Notes under the pieces: generated by a model
Databases searched by the model: none
Seen by the model: only the letters and a program-made list of their open reading frames with translations
What the model was told of the DNA's origin: nothing
Translations under genes and position numbers: made by a program
Assembly (NCBI GenBank): GCA_963724985.1
Contig: CAVRWV010000019.1
Location: 1 to 64,000, forward strand
DNA: 64,000 nt
Source: JAJPJE01 sp963724985
GTDB taxonomy: Bacteria; Acidobacteriota; Terriglobia; Terriglobales; Acidobacteriaceae
Direction: 5' to 3'
Part shown: in pieces, positions 39,131-48,163 of the stretch
Layout of the letters: every line of letters starts with the position of its first letter
How positions within the stretch are numbered: position 1 is the first letter of the stretch

Positions 39131-40195
39131 TTAGAAGTGGTGCGACAAGTTCAAAATGACGGTGTAGTCGGCGAAGAATGCGTCGCCGTTCTTGGTTCCA
39201 TTCTGCAACTCAGGAACGCTGGGTTCGCGGTTTCGCGCCAACGCCCATGGGCCATTCACAGAAAGTGTCGTGTGGCGATAGCTGTACATCAAGCCGGGAT
39301 CGAGGGAGACGATGTATCCGGGACGGCGGAATCCTTCGCTCGATCCGATCAGATCATGAGCGGGAACGCCTTCCCAACGCGCTCCAAGACTCAATGACAT
39401 GCGCCGCACTTTGGGGACAGCGTGAGCAGCACCAGCGCGGAAGAGATATTGATCGGGAACGGACATTAATCCCTGTCCGGGCTGGGATCGGAACGTGTAG
39501 ACGCTGCTAGTGTTTTCCGGGTTAAAGAGCCACGATCCCTGGAAATAGGTCATCGTATGGAGCGGAATCTGCTTGTATGCTTGTGTTCCGATGACGAATC
39601 CCCACCCGCCATCGCCGGGCTGCATCGACTGATCGGCGGTAGCCAGGATGGTCTGCCCTTTGTAGAGCGCTGCGCCTTGGGCATCATTAATGCCAGTGGG
39701 AAGCTTCAATGACATCCTGATGGCGACGTTGCCATTCTTTTCTGTGGGCGGCCGCAGAATCCAAGCCTGTGCTCCGAGGGTAATGTCGCCGATTCCGCTG
39801 ACCTGGAAGATTCCCGATGGCGGATAGATCTGATCACGGGTGCCGTCGTAGATGGGAACATCGGCGATAAAGCTCCAGCGTGGACTGAACTGGTAGTTTA
39901 CGGCGACATCGAAGATGTTCTGGTGATTGCGAACGACAGTGGGTCGAGCAATTTCCTGCGTTCCAATGAAATATTTATTGGAGTTGAACACTCGATATCC
40001 GATGTCGAGGGTGAGAGCGTGCAAACGGCCGGAACCGCTCGCCTGGGGCGCACCGGAGACCAACTCATCCATTGTGCACTGATAGGAATGGGCGGCGACG
40101 CATCCTTGCGCGTGCAATGAAAGAGCGCTCGCGAGGAATGCAAAGGACAACAGAACAACACGGAGCCTGGAGTACCACAGAGTTGGCAATCCCAT
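39131..40195 (-). CDS. Outer-membrane beta-barrel protein, transporter-like
   Basis: 354 residues with a signal peptide (about 1-30) and alternating strands ending in aromatic residues, finishing in TVILNLSHHF, a typical barrel C-terminal Phe. Segments such as FDVAVNYQFSPRWSFIADVP, ISGIGDITLGAQAW-like sequence and MSLKLPTGINDAQG resemble the porin-like 'transporter' or phenol-degradation outer-membrane family. Conserved cysteines lie near the mature N-terminus (QGCVAAHSYQCTM). The substrate is unknown. First gene of the OMP-tlpA unit. Confidence 0.75.
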   Translation of the reverse strand: MGLPTLWYSRLRVVLLSFAFLASALSLHAQGCVAAHSYQCTMDELVSGAPQASGSGRLHALTLDIGYRVFNSNKYFIGTQEIARPTVVRNHQNIFDVAVNYQFSPRWSFIADVPIYDGTRDQIYPPSGIFQVSGIGDITLGAQAWILRPPTEKNGNVAIRMSLKLPTGINDAQGAALYKGQTILATADQSMQPGDGGWGFVIGTQAYKQIPLHTMTYFQGSWLFNPENTSSVYTFRSQPGQGLMSVPDQYLFRAGAAHAVPKVRRMSLSLGARWEGVPAHDLIGSSEGFRRPGYIVSLDPGLMYSYRHTTLSVNGPWALARNREPSVPELQNGTKNGDAFFADYTVILNLSHHF

Positions 40196-40409
40196 CTCTC
40201 GACCTCAATTCAGAATTGGATTGGAAAACCCCACGCCGCAACTACGGTCGGCTCTTTATTTTTTGACTGCTTGAGCCGGACTGTTTCGAAACTCCTCAGA
40301 CAATACCGGGATGGAAGAGCATCCGAGGAACGTTGTGGAAGCATTACACGGCAGCAACGAGAGAAGAACAATAATGCAAAAAGACTAGGAATCGGCTTTC
40401 AGCGTGGAC

Positions 40410-41051
40410 TTACGCGAATTGCATGTTCGAGTCGGTGAGCCACAATGACGGCGCGTACAAATAGGCACGGCACAACGGGCAGAGGCCGGAATCAACTTGT
40501 TCCGGTGACAGGCCAAGATGACTCGGGACGAAATCCCACGCAAGAGGATCGGCGAGTGCGCGAGTGCAGCGGCAATGCGAGCACATGAGAACCCTGTAGG
40601 CGGAATCGTAGTAGCGCAGCGGATTCGGGTCGAAAGTGTGTGCGTGTGGTTCCTGGATGAGCATCGAGTTAGTGACGAGATATCCCTCGGGCTTCGATAG
40701 AGGGTGCACACTCATTTCGCAGAGGCGGTGTACTCGCGGGCTAGAGCAGTCATAGGTGTGCCGCCAAACATCGCGACGGGATTGGACGTAGTCAAAGACC
40801 ATGGCAAAGAAAGGCTGAAGTTCCCAGGGAGTGAAATCCCATACCGGGGTACCCGTGACGGCAGAAATGGTCAGGCGATGGCCGCCATTATTGTGGGCAA
40901 AGCGGTCCCATGCCGGATTGCAATATTTGATCTTGAACTGGCTGTCGAGAATGTAGCTCACGTCCTGGCTGCTCTCGAGAACAGTGATGAGATTGCTTTT
41001 GGCGGGATGGGTGATTCGTTTGGGAAGATGCGAACGAAGATTCATGGTCAA
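40410..41051 (-). CDS. PAS-domain protein with C-terminal cysteine pairs
   Basis: About 213 residues; MNLRS two codons later is an alternative start. A PAS fold (about 20-130) is seen in VLESSQDVSYILDSQFKIKY and NPAWDRFAHNNGG. The C-terminal part has C157-x2-C160-x-C162 and C191-x2-C194 (CSHCRC and CPLC), a possible zinc site. There is no kinase, cyclase or HTH domain, so it is a stand-alone sensor or adaptor. Its layout (signalling domain plus two Cys pairs) echoes the response regulator at 3708. Confidence 0.75.
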   Translation of the reverse strand: MTMNLRSHLPKRITHPAKSNLITVLESSQDVSYILDSQFKIKYCNPAWDRFAHNNGGHRLTISAVTGTPVWDFTPWELQPFFAMVFDYVQSRRDVWRHTYDCSSPRVHRLCEMSVHPLSKPEGYLVTNSMLIQEPHAHTFDPNPLRYYDSAYRVLMCSHCRCTRALADPLAWDFVPSHLGLSPEQVDSGLCPLCRAYLYAPSLWLTDSNMQFA

Positions 41052-41150
41052 GTTAGAAACTAATGGAGTAGATGCGAAACCAGCAAATGACTAACGTCAT
41101 TGTGTGATGGCGTCACAAACTACGGTAACCCGGATCACGTTACCCGCGGA

Positions 41151-41846
41151 TTATGTGGATTCGTTCAAAAGCCACAGCAGGTCAGGCAATTCGAAGAGCG
41201 ACGAAATACGCGGGCAGTCCTGGTGATCGCAAACGCCGAAGGGATCGATGAGTATGGCTCGCATGCCGACCGAACGCGCGCCAAGTACATCGATGGCGTA
41301 GACGTCGCCAATGTAGATGCTTTCGCTGGGCTGAACGTGCATGGCATTGAGGGCGGTGCGAAAGATCGCGGGATCGGGCTTCTCGACACCGACGTGCGCG
41401 GAATCGATGATGCATTCGAAGCAATCGGCGATACCCGCGGCGGAGATGGCTTCCTGAATGCCGCCATCGGAGTTGCTGATGACCGCGAGTCGGTATTGCT
41501 GTTTGAGGAGCAGCAATGTATTGCGGGTGTCGGGGAGGATGCGCCGCCAGTTTGTGGAGCGATGCGAGGAAGCGATGAGTTGCTGCTGCAAGACTGGGTC
41601 AGGAGCAAGACCGAGGGTCGAAAAGAGTTGGTCGAAGTAGACGTTCCAATAGCTGTGATTGGGATTTGAATTACCGGTGTGGTGGTCGCGATACTCGCGT
41701 ACGGTTCTCTCGGCGGTGCGTAACTGGTCATCGGTAGGGCGGATGCCGCGAGCGATGAGGGAAGCGAGCGTGCGCTCCGTGTCGGGAAACAGCAGAGTAT
41801 TACCGGCATCGAAGAACACCGCTCGCAATCCCAAGGTCAGGTTCAC
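41151..41846 (-). CDS. HAD-superfamily hydrolase
   Basis: 231 residues. HAD motif I is unusual: AVFFDAGNTLLFPD has Asp then Ala-Gly-Asn in place of the usual DxD, as in the PPP1R/HDHD3-like subclass. Motif II is RLAVISNSDG, motif III Lys in VGVEKPDPAIF, and motif IV IYIGDVYAIDVLGA. It likely dephosphorylates a small metabolite. It lies 3 bases after the DinB gene and is the last gene of a five-gene operon. Confidence 0.9.
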   Translation of the reverse strand: MNLTLGLRAVFFDAGNTLLFPDTERTLASLIARGIRPTDDQLRTAERTVREYRDHHTGNSNPNHSYWNVYFDQLFSTLGLAPDPVLQQQLIASSHRSTNWRRILPDTRNTLLLLKQQYRLAVISNSDGGIQEAISAAGIADCFECIIDSAHVGVEKPDPAIFRTALNAMHVQPSESIYIGDVYAIDVLGARSVGMRAILIDPFGVCDHQDCPRISSLFELPDLLWLLNEST

Positions 41847-41849
41847 CTA

Positions 41850-42440
41850 CTATTTCTTCGGTTGAGGCCGGCTGGCCGGCGGAATGATTCCGTTCAGGCG
41901 CAGGTAGATGGCCATCTGACCGTAATGATCGAATCCATGCCACGTCGTCATGGAAGCAACTGCGAGGCGAGTGCTCTTGCCCCAGGAAACGGTGAGCGGT
42001 TCGACGGCATTCTCAGGGGTGATGGTGGCGATCGCCTTGTGAACATAAGCGAACGAATCCTTCAGATATTTGACGATGTCGTCTTTCGTTTTCAGAGAGG
42101 CGGGGCCGTTTTCGTCGGGACCTTCGATGTTCACCGGAGGCTTCTCGCCGAGAATTGTGGCGCCGAAGCTATAGTTCGCGGTGGCGACGTGGCTCACTTG
42201 TTGAGCGAAGGTGCGGGACTGCTTGAACTCGCCGAGCGAAGGTGACGGCGCGAAATTGAACTTGTCGGCGGGCATTGCTTCCGCGGCGGGAACAAACTCG
42301 TGCTCCAGGATAGTGACCTGGTTATCGAGTACAGACGAGATCGTTGGAGCAGGTTTAGGTTTGTTTTGATCCTGGGCTGCGACGACTGCGGGCAGCAGCA
42401 GGGCGAGAATCATCAGTGTGATCCATTTGACTTGCTTCAT
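41850..42440 (-). CDS. Secreted DinB-family protein
   Basis: 196 residues with a signal peptide (about 1-22, WITLMILALLLPAVVAA). The four-helix DinB/YfiT fold has the three His positions of the metal site: LEHEFVPAAE, QVSHVATANY and TTWHGFDHYGQMAIYLRLNG. Family members include metal-dependent thiol S-transferases, but a secreted form has no known reaction. It sits between the MFS and HAD genes in a tight operon. Confidence 0.88.
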   Translation of the reverse strand: MKQVKWITLMILALLLPAVVAAQDQNKPKPAPTISSVLDNQVTILEHEFVPAAEAMPADKFNFAPSPSLGEFKQSRTFAQQVSHVATANYSFGATILGEKPPVNIEGPDENGPASLKTKDDIVKYLKDSFAYVHKAIATITPENAVEPLTVSWGKSTRLAVASMTTWHGFDHYGQMAIYLRLNGIIPPASRPQPKK

Positions 42441-42476
42441 TGGGTCATGCCTTTCCTGAGTAAGGTGAGAAAACGG

Positions 42477-43745
42477 TTAGCCTTCAACGACAGTGGTACG
42501 AAGATCGACGCGATCGGCGCGAAGATGATGCCAGCGAGCCGTTCCTAATCCAAGCGCCAAAACGATTGCGGCGCTAGACAACGCAGCCGCGATTCCATAG
42601 TGGGTGGCGACCGCTCCCCAAATTGCGCTGCCGGCAGCCATTCCTCCCTGCAAAACCAGTAAGTACATCGAGAGCACACGGGCGCGCAGCCACGGCGGCG
42701 ACATCACCTGCGCACAAACGTTCAAGCTCGCAATGATGACGATCCAGCCGATTCCGGCGAGGAGAAGAACTGTACATTGAATCACAATGCCCGATGCGAA
42801 GCCGGAGATTGTGGTGGAGACAGCGTAGAGGAGCGTCGCGACGGCGACCATTGCGTCGACGGACATCGTGCGCCGCCAGGCGGGCAGCAAGGCAGCCCCG
42901 AGGAGGGCGCCGAGGCCGAAGAATCCGACCATGGCGCCGAAGCCGATGGAGCCATGGGGACGTGCGATGAGCGGAAGCAGCGCCCAGAGGCCGCTCGCGC
43001 CGAGACTGAAAGCGCCGGTGCGAATGAGCACGGAGCGGACGGCCGCGGAATGCTGCGCATACTCGAATCCGACTTTGATGGCGGCGAGAACGTCTCTGCC
43101 AGGGAGAGCATGTTCGTGGGGACGACGTTTCCAACGGAAAAGGAAAACGACGACGCCGAACATGGAGGCGGCATTCAAAAAGAAGGCCGTCGCCGTTCCC
43201 CATGCAGCGATGACGATGCCGCTTAGGGCAGGACCGACGGCGCGCGCCACATTGAATCCAGCGGAGTTCAGAGCAACGGCGGAAGCGAAATTCTGCTCGG
43301 AAACGACCTCGTGCGTGATTGCTTGCCAAGGCGGATCGTTGGCGACCGCTCCGATGCCCATGATCAAGGTAAGAACGAGCAGCCAGACGGGAGTCACCCA
43401 ATGGCTGACGGTCAGAATGCCGAGCGCGAGTGCGGCTACGACCATCCACGCCTGCGTGAACAGGAGGACGCGACGACGGTCGAACATATCGGCCATAGCG
43501 CCGGCGGGGATATAGAGCAAAAACGCGGGAGCACTACTGGCGACCTGAACGAGCGCGACGAGCATGGGCGAGGTCGTCAGGGAGGTCATTAGCCAGCCGG
43601 TGGCGACGGTTTGCATCCAGCGACCGGTGTAACAGACCACGGCGGCGATCCATAATCCGCGAAACAAACGCTCGCGAAGAGGACCAAAAGCAGTTTCTTT
43701 ATGACGAGTATCCAAGCCTCCGAGAGGTGCGCCAGTTTCCGCCAC
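42477..43745 (-). CDS. MFS transporter (EntS-like)
   Basis: 422 residues, about 12 transmembrane helices, beginning with a cytoplasmic N-terminus of about 28 residues. FRGLWIAAVVCYTGRWMQTV and MADMFDRRRVLLFTQAWMVV (motif A-like) match the EntS/DUF894 group of exporters. It starts with GTG overlapping the APC stop by one base (TAGTG), so translation is coupled. Substrate unknown. Confidence 0.9.
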   Translation of the reverse strand: MAETGAPLGGLDTRHKETAFGPLRERLFRGLWIAAVVCYTGRWMQTVATGWLMTSLTTSPMLVALVQVASSAPAFLLYIPAGAMADMFDRRRVLLFTQAWMVVAALALGILTVSHWVTPVWLLVLTLIMGIGAVANDPPWQAITHEVVSEQNFASAVALNSAGFNVARAVGPALSGIVIAAWGTATAFFLNAASMFGVVVFLFRWKRRPHEHALPGRDVLAAIKVGFEYAQHSAAVRSVLIRTGAFSLGASGLWALLPLIARPHGSIGFGAMVGFFGLGALLGAALLPAWRRTMSVDAMVAVATLLYAVSTTISGFASGIVIQCTVLLLAGIGWIVIIASLNVCAQVMSPPWLRARVLSMYLLVLQGGMAAGSAIWGAVATHYGIAAALSSAAIVLALGLGTARWHHLRADRVDLRTTVVEG

Positions 43746-45238
43746 TAGAGCGCTCCTTCAGGGGATGGTTGAGCGGAGAAAGGCCACTGGCGTTGGCGAT
43801 AAGCGCGAATCAGATAGACCACGGTTCCAGCGACGAGGATCACGAGAGCGTAGCGGATTTCTTTGAGAGCGTCGGGACGTTCGACGAGAACGTAGAGGAA
43901 GCCAACGGTCGCAAGCAGAGCGGGAACCGGGTAGAACCACATGCGGAACGGGCGCGGAAGATCGGGACGTTTATGTCGCAGGACTAAGACGCCAATGGTC
44001 TGGAGAAGAAACTGGATCATGATGCGGATGACGACTAAAGCTGCGATCACGTCGACAAGTCGCAGGAAGCAGAACAGCGAAGCGACGATGCCGAGCGCAA
44101 TCAGGGAAACGTCGGGGATGTGAAACTCCGGATGCACGCGGGCGAAAGCGCGGAAGTAGTTGCCGTCGCGGGCGGCCGCGTAGGGAACACGCGAATAGCC
44201 GAGCAGGAGCGAGAAGACGGAGGCGAGGGCCGTCCACATGATCAGCAGGGCAGCGATGCGTCCGGCCCAGGGGCCATAGAGGCGCTCCATCATGACGGAA
44301 ACGACGTAGAAGCGAGTATCCGACTTGGCGGCGGCGTCGAGCTCGCGCCAGGGGATCACGCCGAGAATGCTGATGTTCATCACGATATAGAGCACGGCGA
44401 CGACAACAATGGAGTAGATCAGCGCCCTCGGAATGGTGCGAGCGGGCTCCTGAACTTCGTCGCCTAAGAAACAGACGTTGTAATAGCCCCAATAGTCATA
44501 GGCGGCGACGAGCATTGCGGAGCCGAGGCCCAAAAAGAACCCGGAGTTCAGGGAAAATGCGTGCGGCGGGAAGTCGAAGGCGCGCGATGCGTTGAAATGG
44601 GTGATCCCGGAAAAGATGACCCAGGCGATGGTTCCGAGGACGCCTAGCCAGAGCAACTTCGAAAGCTGTCCGATTACCTGAATGCGGCGATAAAGCAGGA
44701 ACACGCAGAACAGGCAGGTGGCGATGGCGAGAAAAGTGGCTGGTGTCACCAGCAGGCTGATTTCGAGGGAGCCGATAGGTGAGCGGAAGGTACGTGCGAA
44801 ATTCGTGTGCTCCAGCGGATGCCACAGGTAGGAGGCATACCGCGAGAGCCCGATACATCCCGATGCGATGGAAAGCGGCGCGCTGAAGGAGAGTTGCCAG
44901 ACGAAGAGGAAGGAAAGATAACGTCCCCAGCGATTGGGTCCGTAGATTTCCTTGAGGTATCCATACGAGCCCCCGGAGCCGGGGAAACTGGCGCCGAGTT
45001 CAGCCCAGACAAGGCCGTCGCAGATGGCGAAGAAGGCGCCGAGAATCCATCCGAGCATCGCCTGCGGGCCACCCATGGCGGAGATGATCAGCGGGATGGT
45101 AATGAAGGGGCCGACGCCGATCATGTCGATCATGTTCAGGGCGGTGGCGCTGCCGAGACTGATGCCGCGCACGAGTCCGTCGGGTTGGGCGGAGTTCGAC
45201 CGACGAGATGCAGGCGCGATGGGCTGTGGATTGGGCAT
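43745..45238 (-). CDS. APC-superfamily amino acid permease
   Basis: 497 residues, 12 or so helices. The N-terminal GSATALNMIDMIGVGPFITI contains the helix 1 break GxG-type motif of APC transporters, followed by FPGSGGSYGYLKEIYG. It imports or exchanges an amino acid or polyamine. Its ATG overlaps the PIG-L stop (TGATG) and its stop overlaps the MFS start (TAGTG). Confidence 0.93.
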   Translation of the reverse strand: MPNPQPIAPASRRSNSAQPDGLVRGISLGSATALNMIDMIGVGPFITIPLIISAMGGPQAMLGWILGAFFAICDGLVWAELGASFPGSGGSYGYLKEIYGPNRWGRYLSFLFVWQLSFSAPLSIASGCIGLSRYASYLWHPLEHTNFARTFRSPIGSLEISLLVTPATFLAIATCLFCVFLLYRRIQVIGQLSKLLWLGVLGTIAWVIFSGITHFNASRAFDFPPHAFSLNSGFFLGLGSAMLVAAYDYWGYYNVCFLGDEVQEPARTIPRALIYSIVVVAVLYIVMNISILGVIPWRELDAAAKSDTRFYVVSVMMERLYGPWAGRIAALLIMWTALASVFSLLLGYSRVPYAAARDGNYFRAFARVHPEFHIPDVSLIALGIVASLFCFLRLVDVIAALVVIRIMIQFLLQTIGVLVLRHKRPDLPRPFRMWFYPVPALLATVGFLYVLVERPDALKEIRYALVILVAGTVVYLIRAYRQRQWPFSAQPSPEGAL

Positions 45239-47789
45239 CAGTTGCCGTTCACGATATCAGCGGAGACGTTGGGAGCCTTTGACGCGGGTTCGTGTCCGGC
45301 GTCGAGCAGGTTCACGAAGAGACGGATCGCGCCGGGAACACCCGCGGGAAGCTGCCGGAAGAATGCATACGCAGAATAGATGTATACGCCCTTGCCGTAG
45401 CGGGCGCGCAGCAGTCCGCCTTTGAGCGAGGCTTCACCCGGATCGTTCGAGGCGAGCAGCGGCTCGAATTTGGGATCCCAGGAAGCCATGAAGTAGAGGC
45501 CACGCTCCTGCACCCAGCCATCGAAATCTTTCTGTGTGATTTGATTCGGATAATGAAAGATTGGGTCGCCGGGCGCGAGGATCTCGACCGGAGCTTCTTC
45601 GATGGTGACGCGATCGCGACTCTCTTCGGCGGCATAAGGGGTGTAATGGCCGGAGTTGAATTCCTGATATTGCTGGTTGTACTGCACGATGAGGGTTCCA
45701 CCGTTGGAGACGTAGTCGAGGAGGCGCTGATTATTCTTGCGAACGTCTTCGCGAGTGTCATAGGCGCGAATGCCGAGCACGATGGTGTTGTACGCTGCGA
45801 GATTTCCGGAGGCGAGTTCCTCGGGCGAGAGCAAGGTGACGTTGAGTCCTAGTTGCTGAAGAACGGTGGGAATGTCATCGCCGGCGCCCATGACGTAGCC
45901 GATCTTGAGATTCTTCGGCAGCTTTACATCGACGATGCTGATGCGCTGTGTGGACGGGCGGAAGTAGTAAGCAGCGCCGAGGTCATCGCGGGTGACGAGC
46001 GAATAGCCCTGGTCGAAGGTCTGTCCGTCACGGTGAGCCTTAAGCGGAACTTCGTATAGTGCTTCCGGAACGGAGTCGGGCTTGAGCGAAACAGCGGCGC
46101 TGGTGATTTGCCCGGGCTGCGTGAGAGTTCCGGCCGGGCTGGAGGTGGTGGTCCAGCCTTTCGGCGCGTTGGCACTGACGGTGATCGAGTCTTTGCTCGG
46201 CTGATTGGCGAAGAGCGAAGCAGCGACGTCGGCACCAGCACCGCCTTTTTGCATCACGCGTGTGACCGGAGAGGTCGAGATCGCAACTGCGGGACCAACG
46301 ATGAGTGGATGAGGCTCGGGGAGTGCGACTTCAACCGGCGCTTCGATCTCACCGGTGTATCCCTGCCAGGTATAGGTGGCGCGAGCACGCAACGGAGGCG
46401 GCGTCAGCGGGAGCGTTGCGTACTGGGGATCACGGATTTGATAAATCGAGTCAGTCTCGACGTTGTTGCGGTAGAAGTACTGGCGGGTATATGGGGCGGA
46501 GGGCGGGAACACCGACTGACCAACTCGCATTTAACACGCCCGCTTCGTATTCGAACTTGTACGACCTGTACATCCACAAGCCAGTAGTCGGTCCAATGAT
46601 CTCCGTCCCTTTAGGCGATGGTCCCTTGAAAATCAGTGAGACACCAAAGCTCTCCCCTTGCACTGCGGTCAGCATTTCTTGCGTGTGCGGATCTTTCACC
46701 TGTTTGAGTCCCGGGAGATCTGCGGTTGCCGTCAGCGTGACGTTCAGGGCGATGTTGGCGCCATCGGCGAATTGCTTTCGCTTGGTTTCCAGATCCGCCA
46801 GCAGATCAGCTTTCGCGACTTCGGACAACGAGGATGATCGGACTTGATCGATTAGTTCCTTCGTCTTCTTCAATCCAGCGAGAAGTGGAACAGCTGCCGC
46901 TTCCTGTGATTTCTTGGGCGCTTCGACGGCGTCATCAACATCTTTCGCCAAGTCCTGAAGACCGGGCTTAAGGAAGGGAACTTTTGACTGTTCGTTGCCG
47001 AGACGATCTGCCAGAGCAGGCAGCGACGTATCGATGCCGTCGAAGTAGTCCTGCTCTTGTTGCGGCGCATAGTTCGGGAGAACAGTGTCGATCAACTTGT
47101 AATAGCTATGGTGCGGTCCCGGACTGACCGTCCACATACCTGCTCCCTGGGATAAGCTGATGACGTAGCCCTTGCATGGCGAACTGTATATAAGACGTCC
47201 CGAGGAGAGGGTCGTCACTCCCAGAGTTGAGATCGACATTCCAATCTTCATTGGCGCGAACGTTATCCATGTACAGCTTCTTGGCTTGCCAGGGCTGGAG
47301 TCCTTCGCGAATCTGGTCGGGGAAACGATTGGGATCGGCCGCGGCGCGGAAGGCTTCGCGCGTGAGGATGCCGGAGGCCTGATGATTGCCATGGCCGTCG
47401 CGGTCCTTGCCTTGGAAACGGGTGATGACGACGTCGGGGCGGAAGGTGCGGATCACTCGAACGAGATCGGCGAGAGCGATATCGTGGCCGCCCCATTTCT
47501 GAAAGGTCTCGTCGGCGGTCTTAGAGAAGCCGAAGTCGGCAACGCGGCTGAAGCGTTGTTCGACGCCGTAGTATTTGTCGGCGGCGAGCATTTCGAGCGT
47601 GCGAAGAATGCCGAGTTCGTCGCCAAAGGCATTGCCAGTCTTGTTCTGACCACCTTCGCCGCGGGTCAGCGTCATCTGCAAGCCGGTGACGCCGTGACCA
47701 CGCACTTCGAGGGTGAGCATGCCACCATCTTCATCGTCGGGATGCGCCGTGGTGTGCATCAGGCGAGCGGTGGTATGCAACTTGCGCAA
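45238..47789 (-). CDS. Secreted PIG-L-family deacetylase with C-terminal GATase-like domain (frameshifted)
   Basis: About 850 residues when corrected. The N-terminal LmbE/PIG-L domain has the zinc site in HTTAHPDDEDGGMLT and DGHGNHQASGILTREAF. A helical and beta-rich middle (about 250-480) follows, then a class I glutamine-amidotransferase-like fold (IGYVMGAGDDIPTVL, NTIVLGIRAYDTREDVRKNN). Breaks: one extra base in the C run at 47169-47171, and one near 46500-46530. The same frame upstream of 47789 encodes a clear signal peptide (RFLIALLVLSTLAFA), so the true start is near 47890-47940, but no in-frame ATG, GTG or TTG is visible. It deacetylates an N-acetylated sugar or similar amide in the periplasm. 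Confidence 0.85.
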
Positions 47790-48163
47790 GGTTTCTTGCA
47801 GGCCGACCGGTCCGCTGTCCTGAGGGATGACAGGTTCTGTGGCGAAGGCGAGGGTCGAAAGGACAAGGAGCGCGATAAGGAAGCGCGCTCGAGAGAAGTT
47901 GGTTCTGACAGCGAGAGCGAAGTGGATGGCGTTTCCCCCGAAATGAAGTTCAGGACCGCGTGCCGCCCCTCTGGGGCTTGTTCACGTTATGAATGTGAAC
48001 CCAGACCTTACGGTCTGGGCTTACGAATAGCGCCGCTCCGCGGCTGTGGTCGAGGACTGAAGTCCTCTCGGAATGACAGAAACAAACTCACCTATCCCAC
48101 TCTTACGCCAAAAGAAGGCTAGAGGGTGGGGCACCCCATGCGCCTTGTCAAAACAGGAACAAG
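47790..48163. other. 5' end of the PIG-L gene and repeat-bearing intergenic region
   Basis: The first 100 or so bases probably encode the PIG-L signal peptide. The rest has no gene. It holds a hairpin CCCAGACC / GGTCTGGG (loop TTAC, near 48002-48021), a degenerate 'cctctcggaatgacag' tail related to the 42-nt repeat family, and a family B hairpin repeat at 48095-48136. Confidence 0.55.
48095..48136 (+). repeat. Intergenic hairpin repeat (family B), copy 2
   Basis: Shares GCCAAAAGAAGGCT and GGGGCACCC with the copy at 31884-31921; the outer stem has compensatory changes. Confidence 0.75.

Noticed and set aside
41850..47789. Direct assignment of the PIG-L/DinB operon to bacillithiol synthesis
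   Set aside because: The glycosyltransferase and cysteine ligase are absent and both proteins carry signal peptides; only the family link is kept as a speculative finding.
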